The notes under the pieces were generated by a model. That model was not told the origin of the DNA, made no database searches, and worked only from the letters and a program-made list of their open reading frames with translations. The position numbers and the translations under genes were made by a program. Shown one piece after another: positions 7,611 through 16,299 of a DNA stretch of 64,000 nucleotides. This DNA is from an uncultured Dehalococcoidia bacterium (GTDB lineage Bacteria; Chloroflexota; Dehalococcoidia; Lucifugimonadales; CATQGZ01): the NCBI GenBank assembly GCA_958295685.1, contig OY282365.1:1758975-1822974 (forward strand), read 5' to 3'. Within the stretch, counting starts at the first letter, position 1; the number at the start of each line of letters is the position of its first letter.

Positions 7611-8016
7611 AGTCATTGGCATTGCGAAGGGCCTGCTGGTCCTGCGGCGGGATGTACCTGTCTTCAAGACCAAGATCGAAGATGCAATCGAGCTCTGCGC
7701 GGTCCACTTCGGGCGGAAAATTCGGCACTGGCCCAGGGGTCGGCGTCAAGATGTGCGGCCCATAATCGGAAGCGTCCGACATCTCGGGGAATTCATCGAA
7801 CCCCGTTCTGGCGGTGATGCACTCACGCACCCGAAGCGTCTGTTCGCGTGTGGGGAAGTTCTCTATAATGTACTTCAGGCTCGCCTCTTCTTTGGCCTTA
7901 TACTGGGCCTCGAGGGCGGCGTCAGGCTCGGGTGTGGGATACGTTTGCGTAGAGCAACCTGCCAGGATGGACAGGCACACTACGGCGGCGAAAAGTATGG
8001 TTCTTGTTCCTTTCAT
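7606..8016 (-). CDS. Putative lipoprotein
   Basis: A 136-residue protein starting with a lipoprotein signal peptide: MKGTR, a hydrophobic stretch, and the lipobox LAGC with Cys at about residue 21. The mature part is hydrophilic and Pro/Glu rich, with a segment KYIIENFPTREQTLRVRECI and two further cysteines. No known domain is recognised. It lies on the same strand as the ABC cassette, so it could be a surface accessory, but 273 bases with a pseudogene and repeats separate them. Confidence 0.55.
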   Translation of the reverse strand: MKGTRTILFAAVVCLSILAGCSTQTYPTPEPDAALEAQYKAKEEASLKYIIENFPTREQTLRVRECITARTGFDEFPEMSDASDYGPHILTPTPGPVPNFPPEVDRAELDCIFDLGLEDRYIPPQDQQALRNANDS

Positions 8017-8043
8017 GATGACATCCTTTCAAACTCTGCCTAC

Positions 8044-8158
8044 TGGTGTGGCACCCGACGAGACGCCGGATGCCACACCAGGGGGTCGCTCGCTTGCCCC
8101 TGCGCGGCGGGATGGGGAGCGGTCCCAGGCATCTACCCCATCCTCAGCCCGCAGGGGC
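8044..8158. other. Nested inverted repeats in the 8017-8381 intergenic region
   Basis: TGGTGTGGCA (8044-8053) is perfectly inverted at 8071-8080. Next to it GCCCCTGCG (8096-8104) pairs with CGCAGGGGC (8150-8158), and nested inside it GGATGGGG (8110-8117) pairs with CCCCATCC (8136-8143). Neither structure is followed by a T-run. They could be a structured RNA, a remnant palindromic element or protein-binding sites. No family is recognised. Confidence 0.5.
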
Positions 8159-8263
8159 CTCGACAGATGCACCGCATTGCGCGGCGCCCCTGGAAATAGA
8201 TCAGCAGTCTAACCATCTGGCGCCTCCCGTGACTTGTGTTACTGTCCATCATAGACGAGTCAT

Positions 8264-8342
8264 GTGAAATGGCCGTGAAAAGCACCCCCTTTTCCGTGAA
8301 AGAACCTGTGAAAGATCTTCAATGACGGGGCCGTGATACAAT
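8264..8342 (+). promoter_or_regulatory. Phased GTGAAA direct repeats and -10 box upstream of the hybrid sensor gene
   Basis: GTGAAA occurs at 8264, 8275, 8296 and 8308, steps of 11, 21 and 12 bases, i.e. on one face of the helix. OmpR/PhoB-type winged-helix regulators bind direct repeats about 11 bp apart. A -10 box TACAAT lies at 8337-8342 with no good -35 box, as in activator-dependent promoters. The downstream gene encodes exactly such a winged helix, so autoregulation is the natural reading, though unproven. Confidence 0.5.
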
Positions 8343-8381
8343 GCCCGGCATTCGCGTCCCATCGCTTGTGCGGCCTCGGGA

Positions 8382-10784
8382 ATGCACAGCATGGTACGGG
8401 GCGGAGCATTGAAGAACGACGATTCGCTGAAACGAGAGAATGAGGCGCTGCGCGCTCGCATTGCCAGGCTGAGCGAGGTCAGCCTCCGCGTCACCGAGAG
8501 CCTCGACCTCGACATCGTTCTGCAAGAGGTCGTGGACGGCGCCCGCTCGCTGACCGACGCCAGGTATGGCGCAGTCGGGATGTTCGACGACTCGAGGCGC
8601 ATACGGGACTTCATCACCACCTCCGGCATCACTCCTGAAGAGTGCCAACTGCTGGGGGACCTGCCCAAGGGGTTGGGAATCCTCGGATATCTGAACGAGC
8701 TTCGAGAGCCGCTGCGACTCGCGGACCTCACTCAGCACCCCAAGTCGGCTGGCTTCCCTGAGCGCGACCCGCCCATGAAGACCTTCCTCGGCGCGCCGAT
8801 CCGTCATCTCGGCGAGTCGCTGGGCAACATCTACCTGACCGAGAAGGAGGGCGGACGGGAGTTCACGCTCGAGGACGAGGAGACCTTGGTCATGTTCGCG
8901 TCTCAGGCGGCGACGGCCATCGGCAACGCCCTCAAGCATAGAGATGAGCAGAACGCAAGGGGTCAGACGGAGATCGAAAGGCAACGCTTGGACGTCCTCG
9001 TCGATACGTCGCCCGTAGGCGTCCTGGTGGTCGACGCCAGGACAAGTACCATCGAGTTCGTCAATCAGGAGGCTGAACGCGTCATCGGCATCCCGGCTGT
9101 GCCCGGCAGCAAGATGGAGGAGTTCCAGAGGGTGGCGATCTACCGGCGGACGGACGGGCGCGAGTACGCTATCGAGGAGCGGCCGCTGACCCGTGCCCTG
9201 GTTCATGGCGAGGTGGTGAGGGCCGAAGAGGTGCTGCTCGACCGCCCGGGCGGAGGAACGACCATGGTCCTCGTCAACGCCACGCCGATCTACTCGGAGG
9301 ATGGCGAGATCACGTCCGCCGTCGCCGTTATCCAGGATATGACGCCCCTGGAGGAGGCCGAACGGCTGCGAAACGAGTTTCTCGCCATGGTGAGCCACGA
9401 GCTGCGAACGCCGCTGACCACGATCAAGGGCTGCGCGTCCATCGTGTTGAGCGGCAGCTCCCGTCCCTCCAGCATCTCTGCGCTCCTTCAGTACTTTCGG
9501 ATGATAGACGAGCAGGCCGATAACCTGAATGATCTCGTCAACAACCTCCTCGACATGACACAGATAGAGGCTGGGGCGTTGTCGGTAACTCCCAAACCCA
9601 CGGACGTGACGACCCTGATTGACGAAGCGAAGAGCGCGTTCGTTCGCCGCGGGGGACGGAATCCCATCGAGGTGGACCTCCCGCCGGACCTGCCCCTGGT
9701 CGCAGCGGATGGGCAGCGCATAGCTCAAGTGCTGAACAATCTGCTGTCCAATGCATCCAAGTACTCAGCGGAGACCGCGGCGATCAGTGTGACCGCGTCA
9801 CCGGACGAATTCTTCGTAGCCTTCTCCGTAGCAGACGAGGGCAGAGGAGTACCCGTCGATCAGTTGACCGTCCTGTTCAATAAGTTCACTCGGATAGATG
9901 AGGGCGGCGGTGAGCGGAAGGTCGCAGGCGAGGGTCTGGGGCTTGCGATCTGCAAGGGAATAGTCGAGGCGCATGGGGGCCGCATCTCGGCCGAGAGTGA
10001 CGGCGAGGGACGAGGCACGCGGATCACCTTTACGATTCCTGAAGCCGTTGCCGTTCAGGAGGCCGGCGGCGATGCTCAGGCCGCTGGGTCGGGTGATGGA
10101 AGGCGGATTCTCGCAGTGGACGACGAACCTCAGATATTGCGGCTCCTCCGAAACATACTCTCGGGCCACGGATACAGGCCGTTTGGGACAGGCAATCCGG
10201 ATGAGATGATGCACCTGTTGCAGATGGAGAAGCCTCACCTTGTCCTGTTGGATCTGATGATGCCCGGGACCAGCGGCTTCGAGTTGATGAGCCGCATCCG
10301 CAAGGTGTCCACAGTCCCGATCATCTTCCTGTCCGCGAACGATCAGGAGGAGAACATAGCAAAGGCTCTCGACATGGGAGCCGACGACTACATAATCAAG
10401 CCCTTCTCTGCGACTGAATTGTTGGCGAGGGTCGCGGCATCCCTGCGAAAGCAAGGATTGGCTGGTACGGCTACTCCGCGTGAGCCCTACCGCCTGGGAG
10501 ACCTGACTATCGATTATGCAGACCGCAGTGTGACCGTATCCGGCCGTCCGGTGCCGTTGTCCTCAATTGAGTATAAGCTGCTCTTGGCGCTTTCCATCAG
10601 CGCCGGACGTGTATTGACCCGAGACCAGTTGTTGCAGCGGGTCTGGGGGTCGGGGTACTCCAGTGAGAGTGGATTGCTTCGTGCTACCGTAAAGAACCTG
10701 CGCCGCAAGCTGGGAGACGACGCCAGAGACCCAGGGTACATCTTTACCGAGCCCCGCGTCGGCTACTCTATGGGCAAGCCTTAG
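8382..10784 (+). CDS. Hybrid sensor histidine kinase/response regulator with C-terminal OmpR/PhoB-type DNA-binding domain
   Basis: An 800-residue soluble protein without membrane segments. Order: short coiled coil (about 6-30), GAF domain (about 35-185), PAS domain (about 205-320), HisKA with the H-box MVSHELRTPL (phospho-His about 338), HATPase with N-box NNLLSNASKYS (about 450) and GLGLAICKG, receiver with VDDEP and phospho-acceptor Asp in LVLLDLMMPG (about 623) and the conserved Lys in IIKPFSA, then a winged helix (about 703-800, LSSIEYKLLLAL...VKNLRRKLG). A full phosphorelay and its transcription output are therefore in one chain. The ATG at 8382 has no clear ribosome site; a TTG at about 8409 with GGAG upstream is an alternative. 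The upstream GTGAAA repeats may be its operator. Confidence 0.9.
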   Translation: MHSMVRGGALKNDDSLKRENEALRARIARLSEVSLRVTESLDLDIVLQEVVDGARSLTDARYGAVGMFDDSRRIRDFITTSGITPEECQLLGDLPKGLGILGYLNELREPLRLADLTQHPKSAGFPERDPPMKTFLGAPIRHLGESLGNIYLTEKEGGREFTLEDEETLVMFASQAATAIGNALKHRDEQNARGQTEIERQRLDVLVDTSPVGVLVVDARTSTIEFVNQEAERVIGIPAVPGSKMEEFQRVAIYRRTDGREYAIEERPLTRALVHGEVVRAEEVLLDRPGGGTTMVLVNATPIYSEDGEITSAVAVIQDMTPLEEAERLRNEFLAMVSHELRTPLTTIKGCASIVLSGSSRPSSISALLQYFRMIDEQADNLNDLVNNLLDMTQIEAGALSVTPKPTDVTTLIDEAKSAFVRRGGRNPIEVDLPPDLPLVAADGQRIAQVLNNLLSNASKYSAETAAISVTASPDEFFVAFSVADEGRGVPVDQLTVLFNKFTRIDEGGGERKVAGEGLGLAICKGIVEAHGGRISAESDGEGRGTRITFTIPEAVAVQEAGGDAQAAGSGDGRRILAVDDEPQILRLLRNILSGHGYRPFGTGNPDEMMHLLQMEKPHLVLLDLMMPGTSGFELMSRIRKVSTVPIIFLSANDQEENIAKALDMGADDYIIKPFSATELLARVAASLRKQGLAGTATPREPYRLGDLTIDYADRSVTVSGRPVPLSSIEYKLLLALSISAGRVLTRDQLLQRVWGSGYSSESGLLRATVKNLRRKLGDDARDPGYIFTEPRVGYSMGKP

Positions 10785-10785
10785 C

Positions 10786-13700
10786 TCACCTGGCCGTGGT
10801 GAGGCGGTCTCCGTCATCGCGCAGGCCGCCGGCCTCGATCAGCTGCTCGATAACCGGGTCTATCACGTCTATGACGCTGTCGGACACTCGCTTGAATCCC
10901 AGGAGTCTTCCGGTCTGTGTGGCCGCGTCCGCACGGTCGATCCCGTAGGAGCGCTCCACGACCATCTTGACCGCCTCGGCGACCTCCTCCGGCGCGACCA
11001 TCTCGATATTCTTCCCTGGAAGATCTGTTCTGTCGCGTACAGAGGGCACGCTCACGTCGGTACTCCACAGGAAGCCGCCCTTCACGACCACCGTTCCCTG
11101 ACGTTCGGCGTAGAGGATGGCATGGTCGAGATTCTCCTCGATCCTCCGGCCGATTTTCGTCACGCCCACGGCGTCCGCGATTCGGCGCCGCGCCTCGCTG
11201 ACGTGAACAGGCCCTTCTACACGGACGATCTCGTCGATCGAGGGCCTCAAGAGATACCACGGCACCTCGTGAAGCTCGAACTGCCGGATGTCTACGCTGG
11301 GCCGCGCCACCTCATATGGCTGGACGGCCGGCTCGCTTGGCCGGTCACCCTCGACCCGCTCGATCTCGGGCTTGGCCCTGCTCTCGACAGGGGCGGCAGG
11401 CGGGGCGGCCTTTGCCTGTTCGATGGCCTCGGCTGCGCGTTTCAACTCGCGGTCGGGATGCTTGAACCAGTCCGTGCTCCATATGCGGTGCAGCCTCCAG
11501 CCCAGGTCTTTCAGGTGCTGCTCCCTGAGCCTGTCCCGGTCTCTGGCCGACCTGGAGCTGTGATAGCTGGCGCCGTCGCACTCTATCCCCAGAATGTATC
11601 TGCCGCGACGCTCAGGATCGACGACGGCGAGGTCTATGAACTTTCCGCCCGATGCCACCTCCTCACGGACGTCGTGTCCCAGGGACCGGAGCCTGTCCGC
11701 GACTGCCTTCTGGAAGGGTGAGTCCACCTCGCGGCCCGACTCCACCGCGGGCTCCTCCAGGGCTCCGGTATCGGCGTATGCGAGGAACGCCTTGAATGCG
11801 CGCAAGCCGCGTGAGCCGGTGCGGTTCAGGTCGATGTCGTCGGCGCGCAGATTCGTAAAGACGTGGCAGCGCATCTTCGCCCTGGTGATGAGCACGTTCA
11901 GGCGCCTCTCGCCTCCAGCCGTGTTCAGCGGCCCGAAGTTCATGGAGACCTGCCCGGAGGCGTCCCGGCCGTATCCGACGCTTATGAAGATCACGTCCCG
12001 CTCGTCTCCCTGGACGTTCTCCAGGTTCTTCACGAAGAACGGCTCATCGGGATGGTCATTGATGAAGAACCCCTCCCAGGAGGTATCTCGCCGCCTGAGC
12101 CTCTCCAACTCGTCCTGGACGGCCTCCCGCTGGGCGGAGCTGAACGCGGCCACGCCAAGGGTCAGATTCGGGGTCTCCCTGGCGTGTCTCATGACAGCCT
12201 TTGCCACTTCCGCGGCCTCTTTCCGGTTCGTCCTGCTCACCGCGCGGTCGTATACCGCGTCCGGGAGGTGGTGATACCTGAGTCCGAGCTCCTCCCTGCC
12301 GGGATCCGGGCTTGGGAAGACGACCAGCCGGTTTTCGTAGAACTCCTTGTTCGATACGGCTATAAGGGACTCGTGGCGGCTGCGGTAGTGCCACCGCAGC
12401 ATCCTGTCGGGCGCTCCCTGGGAGCGGAACAGGCCCAGGATGCTCTCCACGTCCGCGGTCATGCTCTCCTCCTCCTCGTCGTCGGACTGGGTGACGGCGT
12501 CGAAGAAGCTCGTGGGCGGCAGCTGCCGACTGTCGCCCACGACCACCGCCTGGTCGGCGCGCATCAGCGCCCCGACCGCGTCCACCGGCCTCACCTGGCT
12601 GGCCTCGTCGAACACCACCAGGTCGAACCTCACGCTGCCGGGGCTGAGATAGCTTGCTATGGACAACGGACTCATCATGAACACGGGCTTGATGGCCTGG
12701 ATGGCGTTTCCGGCTTGAGCCATCAACCGCCGGATGGGAAGGTGCCTCCTCTTCTTCTCGAACTCCCGTCTCAGGACACCCAACTCCCCGATTGCTCCAT
12801 GCCTGGGAGGGGTCTGGGACGAGTGCGAACGGGCGACTCTGTAGCGGTTGTGGTCCAGCGCGAGTTCATCCATCGAGCGGAACCGCTCTATCAACCCCTC
12901 GTGAACCTCACGGTCGAAGCTGCTGAGGGCGGGCCGCTCCTTCATGGCGCGGGATAGGACGCCCTCGTACCGCGCTCGTTCCAGGACGGTCTTCAGGTGA
13001 TCGGCCGCTCCCGGCCACTCATGGGCAAGCTCCACCATTGCGCCGAGACCCTCCTTCTCGGCATTGTGAGCGGCGGCATTGAATCCGACGAGGTCCTGCG
13101 CCTCGTCTTCCCGGTCGGCCCAGGTGGTGAGTGTGCGCCGCTGCTCCGTGAACGGAAGCGCCAATATCCTCTCGTTGTCGATCTGCAGGAGGTCCTGAAG
13201 CGCCTTGGCGCGCTTCGCGTGAGAGTCCGAGGCTGCCCTGGCCCGGGTCAGCAGACCGTCCACCTGCGCCGCGTCAATGTCGTCACGCAGAGACCTGACG
13301 ACGTCAGGTGCGATCTCTCCGTTGGCTACGTCACCGAGCAGGTTCGCCGTCCACTCTACGATTCGTCTGAGGGCATCCCAGTCTGATTCCGTGCCCTGCC
13401 ACTTCGCGCCCAGCGCAGCGCCGGCAGCCGGAGACAGCTGCTCGAATGTCCGGCGGTAATCCTGCTCTTCCAGAATCGCCTCGGCGGTCTCTATCTGGCT
13501 CTCGATACTGTCGGGCAGGTCAGCGCGGCACAGACTGGAGAGATGCGCGTTGGCTCGCCGGATCTCGTTATTTTCCCTGGACCATGCCGCGAGGATGTCT
13601 CCTTGCTCGGCATAACGTAGGCGAGTCCCGACGATATCCACGTCGAGGGCAGAGTGAAGCTCTTCGACGCGCCCGTTATGAGAATCCGAGGCTGCCATGG

Positions 13701-16299
13701 CTTTGTCGAACAGATCACGCACGTGCGCCGCGTCAATGTCGTCACGTATGTATCTGACGACATTCGGCGCAATACCGCCGCTGTCGACGTCGTCGAGCAG
13801 GTTCGCCGTCCATCCTACGATCCTGCTGAGGGCATCCCAGTCTGATTCCGTGCCCCGCCACTTCGCGCCCAGCGCAGCGCGGGCAGCCGAAGACAGCCGC
13901 TCAAATGTCCGGCGATGCTCCTGCTCTTCGAGGACCGCCTCGGCGGTCTCTATCTGTGTCCCTATGTCAAAGGGCGGATAGGCGCGATACAGACTCGCGA
14001 TATGCTCCTTGGCCCGGCGGTAACTAGGGGACAGAAACTTCCAGAACTTCCGCCCAACCGAGGCGAGAATGTCACGTGTCGCCCGCACGTCGACACCCCA
14101 GGCGTCCGGCTTCAGAATGGCGTCGTACTCGGAGCGGAGCCTGGCCCATGAGACGCCCGCGTCCGCCAGGCGTTTCATCTCGTCGCGTTGGGAGCGCGGC
14201 TCGAACACGGTCAGATCGACCCCCTCGATGCTGGGAGCCTTTGCCGCGTGTTCGGCCACCCGCATGAGGGCTCCGGTCTGTGCCATGTCTTCCGGCGAGC
14301 CCAGCCCGATGGCGTCGCTGAGGTCGTGAACTGCCTTCGTAAGCATGTTCAGCGACTCTATCGCCGCGTCTATTAGTTCCTGGGATATACCTGGGTTATT
14401 CGATGCAAGATGGAACTGGGGACGCGCCAACTTCCAAAACTTTCGACCGACCGAGGCGAGAATGTCACGTGTCGCCCGCACGTCGACACCCCAGGCGTCC
14501 GGCTTCAGAATGGCGTCGTACTCGGAGCGGAGCCTGGCCCATGAGACGCCCGCGTCCGCCAGGCGTTTCATCTCGTCGCGTTGGGAGCGCGGCTCGAACA
14601 CGGTCAGATCGACCCCCTCGATGCTGGGAGCCTTTGCCGCGTGTTCGGCCACCCGCTGGACAGCTAGGGTTCGCGCCGCGTCTCCCGGCGGGCTCAGTCC
14701 CAGAGCGGAGCTGAGGCTGCGGGCCGCCTCATCGAGCGCGTTCAGAGAACTTATCGCAGAGCCGATGCTCTCCCCTAGGGATGCCTGCTCGTCCGGCAGG
14801 AGCAGGCGCAGCCGCGAGCCCCAGAAGACGTGCTCGCTGGGCACGCCGACGCGTTCGAGCCGGGTCTGGAGCTCGGAGACGATCTGCAACTTCGAAGCGA
14901 AGTCCGCGGCTGACCAGGAGGCCGCGTCCGCAATCTGAACGCGCGGCAGCTGGACCCCGCCCTTCTCCAGGTCACGAATCCGAACGAGCTTGCCGTAGGC
15001 CTTGTACGGGGTCGTTCCGGTGCCGCCGACAGGTGAGTTCACCGCCTCGGCGTATTCGTTCAGCCTGCTCCGAGTATCTTTGAGCCTTGTGAAGTCGTCT
15101 TCCATGCCCTCGGTACTCGGCTCCCCCAACTCCCACGTCTTCCTCAATTCGTCTAGGACGGCCCGCTTGGTGGTCTTGTGGCTGTGCATCTCGAGGCAGG
15201 CGGCGCCCAGGCCGATGGCGTCCAGCCTGCGCTTCACCACCTCCAGGGCGGCCATCTTCTCGGAGACGAACAGTACCTTCCTGCCCTCAGCGAGGGCCTC
15301 CGCTATGACGTTCGTAATGGTCTGTGACTTGCCCGTTCCCGGCGGGCCCTCTATTACCAGGTTTCGACTCTGGTTGACGTCGAGTATCGCCAGCGCCTGG
15401 GATGAGTCGGCGTCCATGACGTGGTGGACGTCCTCGGGGGCTAGGTGGTCGTCCAGGTGGTCCGACTCCCCGATCCTAGGGTCGGGCTCCGAGAACCCCT
15501 CCCCGAACAGGGCGCGTATGATGGGGCTGTTCCGTGGGCCATACCCGCCGGGCCAGCCATCGCTGGAGGGGTCGAGGTCTCTGTACATCAGGAACTTGTT
15601 GAACGAGAAGAGGCCGAGCACGATGCTGCTGCGGTCGACGGTCCAGCGCTTCTTGTCCTCGATGCTGCGCGAGACTTTCGAGAAGTACTCGTCGACGTCG
15701 AGGTCTTCGTCTTCTGGCAGGCCGGGTATCTCTATACCGAAGTCGTTCCGCGCCTTTTCGATGAAGGAGAGATTGGCGCCCAGCTCCTCCTCTGTGTAGC
15801 TGACGTAGAACCTGTCCCGGGCGCCGGCGCGGTCGAGCTTGACCGGTATCAGTACGAGAGGCGCCCTGCGCGAGATGTCGCTGGCGTCGGATTCGTACCA
15901 CTCGACCATGCCAAGGGCGGCGAACAGTGTGTTGACGCCCTGCTCCTGGATCACGGTGTTGGCGGCATAGTAGGTCTTGAGAAGGCGGGACTGCAGCCGG
16001 TCGGACGGCTCGTTGGTCTGCAGGCGGTTGTCCGTGTGCCGTCGAGCGGGCGTGTCCGGGTCGTCGTCGAAATCGGGCTGACCCATCTCGTAGTCCTCAT
16101 CGTCGTCCGGGCGTGGCAGGAACGACATTGACCGCCCCTTGCGCGACAGGATGTCGAAGACGGCTGACGGGAGCTCGTCGACGACCTCCACCCCTCTGGA
16201 CTTGAGCAGGCGGTAGTTCAGCAGGGGGTTGCGCAGGCCGAGGTCGAGAAGCTCACTTCTCGATTTGTCGATCTCGGTGATGATCGATTCGAGGGTCAT
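10786..16299 (-). CDS. Giant DUF4011-helicase-Vsr-like-DUF3320 protein (defence helicase)
   Basis: A protein of about 1837 residues. The N-terminal DUF4011 region (ELLDLGLRNPLLNYRLL) leads into an SF1 helicase with Walker A EGPPGTGKS (about 318), motif II VVFDEASQVRP (about 1230), GDSRQLPPT and a C-terminal LNVLITRAK. A Vsr/MTES_1575-type nuclease follows (about 1530-1610, FIDLAV...GIECDGASYH), then a DUF3320 region. DUF4011-helicase-Vsr proteins (named hhe) have been reported as anti-phage proteins. Between motifs Ia and II lies a large insert (about 480-1200) built from internal duplications. The start is the ATG at 16299, which overlaps the stop of the upstream hydrolase as ATGA; a longer frame exists but enters that gene. 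Confidence 0.85.
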   Translation of the reverse strand: MTLESIITEIDKSRSELLDLGLRNPLLNYRLLKSRGVEVVDELPSAVFDILSRKGRSMSFLPRPDDDEDYEMGQPDFDDDPDTPARRHTDNRLQTNEPSDRLQSRLLKTYYAANTVIQEQGVNTLFAALGMVEWYESDASDISRRAPLVLIPVKLDRAGARDRFYVSYTEEELGANLSFIEKARNDFGIEIPGLPEDEDLDVDEYFSKVSRSIEDKKRWTVDRSSIVLGLFSFNKFLMYRDLDPSSDGWPGGYGPRNSPIIRALFGEGFSEPDPRIGESDHLDDHLAPEDVHHVMDADSSQALAILDVNQSRNLVIEGPPGTGKSQTITNVIAEALAEGRKVLFVSEKMAALEVVKRRLDAIGLGAACLEMHSHKTTKRAVLDELRKTWELGEPSTEGMEDDFTRLKDTRSRLNEYAEAVNSPVGGTGTTPYKAYGKLVRIRDLEKGGVQLPRVQIADAASWSAADFASKLQIVSELQTRLERVGVPSEHVFWGSRLRLLLPDEQASLGESIGSAISSLNALDEAARSLSSALGLSPPGDAARTLAVQRVAEHAAKAPSIEGVDLTVFEPRSQRDEMKRLADAGVSWARLRSEYDAILKPDAWGVDVRATRDILASVGRKFWKLARPQFHLASNNPGISQELIDAAIESLNMLTKAVHDLSDAIGLGSPEDMAQTGALMRVAEHAAKAPSIEGVDLTVFEPRSQRDEMKRLADAGVSWARLRSEYDAILKPDAWGVDVRATRDILASVGRKFWKFLSPSYRRAKEHIASLYRAYPPFDIGTQIETAEAVLEEQEHRRTFERLSSAARAALGAKWRGTESDWDALSRIVGWTANLLDDVDSGGIAPNVVRYIRDDIDAAHVRDLFDKAMAASDSHNGRVEELHSALDVDIVGTRLRYAEQGDILAAWSRENNEIRRANAHLSSLCRADLPDSIESQIETAEAILEEQDYRRTFEQLSPAAGAALGAKWQGTESDWDALRRIVEWTANLLGDVANGEIAPDVVRSLRDDIDAAQVDGLLTRARAASDSHAKRAKALQDLLQIDNERILALPFTEQRRTLTTWADREDEAQDLVGFNAAAHNAEKEGLGAMVELAHEWPGAADHLKTVLERARYEGVLSRAMKERPALSSFDREVHEGLIERFRSMDELALDHNRYRVARSHSSQTPPRHGAIGELGVLRREFEKKRRHLPIRRLMAQAGNAIQAIKPVFMMSPLSIASYLSPGSVRFDLVVFDEASQVRPVDAVGALMRADQAVVVGDSRQLPPTSFFDAVTQSDDEEEESMTADVESILGLFRSQGAPDRMLRWHYRSRHESLIAVSNKEFYENRLVVFPSPDPGREELGLRYHHLPDAVYDRAVSRTNRKEAAEVAKAVMRHARETPNLTLGVAAFSSAQREAVQDELERLRRRDTSWEGFFINDHPDEPFFVKNLENVQGDERDVIFISVGYGRDASGQVSMNFGPLNTAGGERRLNVLITRAKMRCHVFTNLRADDIDLNRTGSRGLRAFKAFLAYADTGALEEPAVESGREVDSPFQKAVADRLRSLGHDVREEVASGGKFIDLAVVDPERRGRYILGIECDGASYHSSRSARDRDRLREQHLKDLGWRLHRIWSTDWFKHPDRELKRAAEAIEQAKAAPPAAPVESRAKPEIERVEGDRPSEPAVQPYEVARPSVDIRQFELHEVPWYLLRPSIDEIVRVEGPVHVSEARRRIADAVGVTKIGRRIEENLDHAILYAERQGTVVVKGGFLWSTDVSVPSVRDRTDLPGKNIEMVAPEEVAEAVKMVVERSYGIDRADAATQTGRLLGFKRVSDSVIDVIDPVIEQLIEAGGLRDDGDRLTTAR
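14059..14656 (-). repeat. Perfect 205-bp in-frame duplication inside the helicase gene
   Basis: Bases 14059-14263 and 14452-14656 are identical by eye, 393 bases (131 codons) apart, both encoding a segment running from VAEHAAKAPSIEGVDL to ASVGRKFWK. Identity at third codon positions as well means a recent duplication or gene conversion. A second, older pair (around 13960-13660 and 13500-13200; IETAEAVLEEQ against IETAEAILEEQ) lies just downstream. Confidence 0.9.

Noticed and set aside
8319-9728. Long antisense frame opposite the sensor kinase gene
   Set aside because: No recognisable domain, and the plus strand clearly encodes the kinase; long antisense frames are normal in high-GC DNA.
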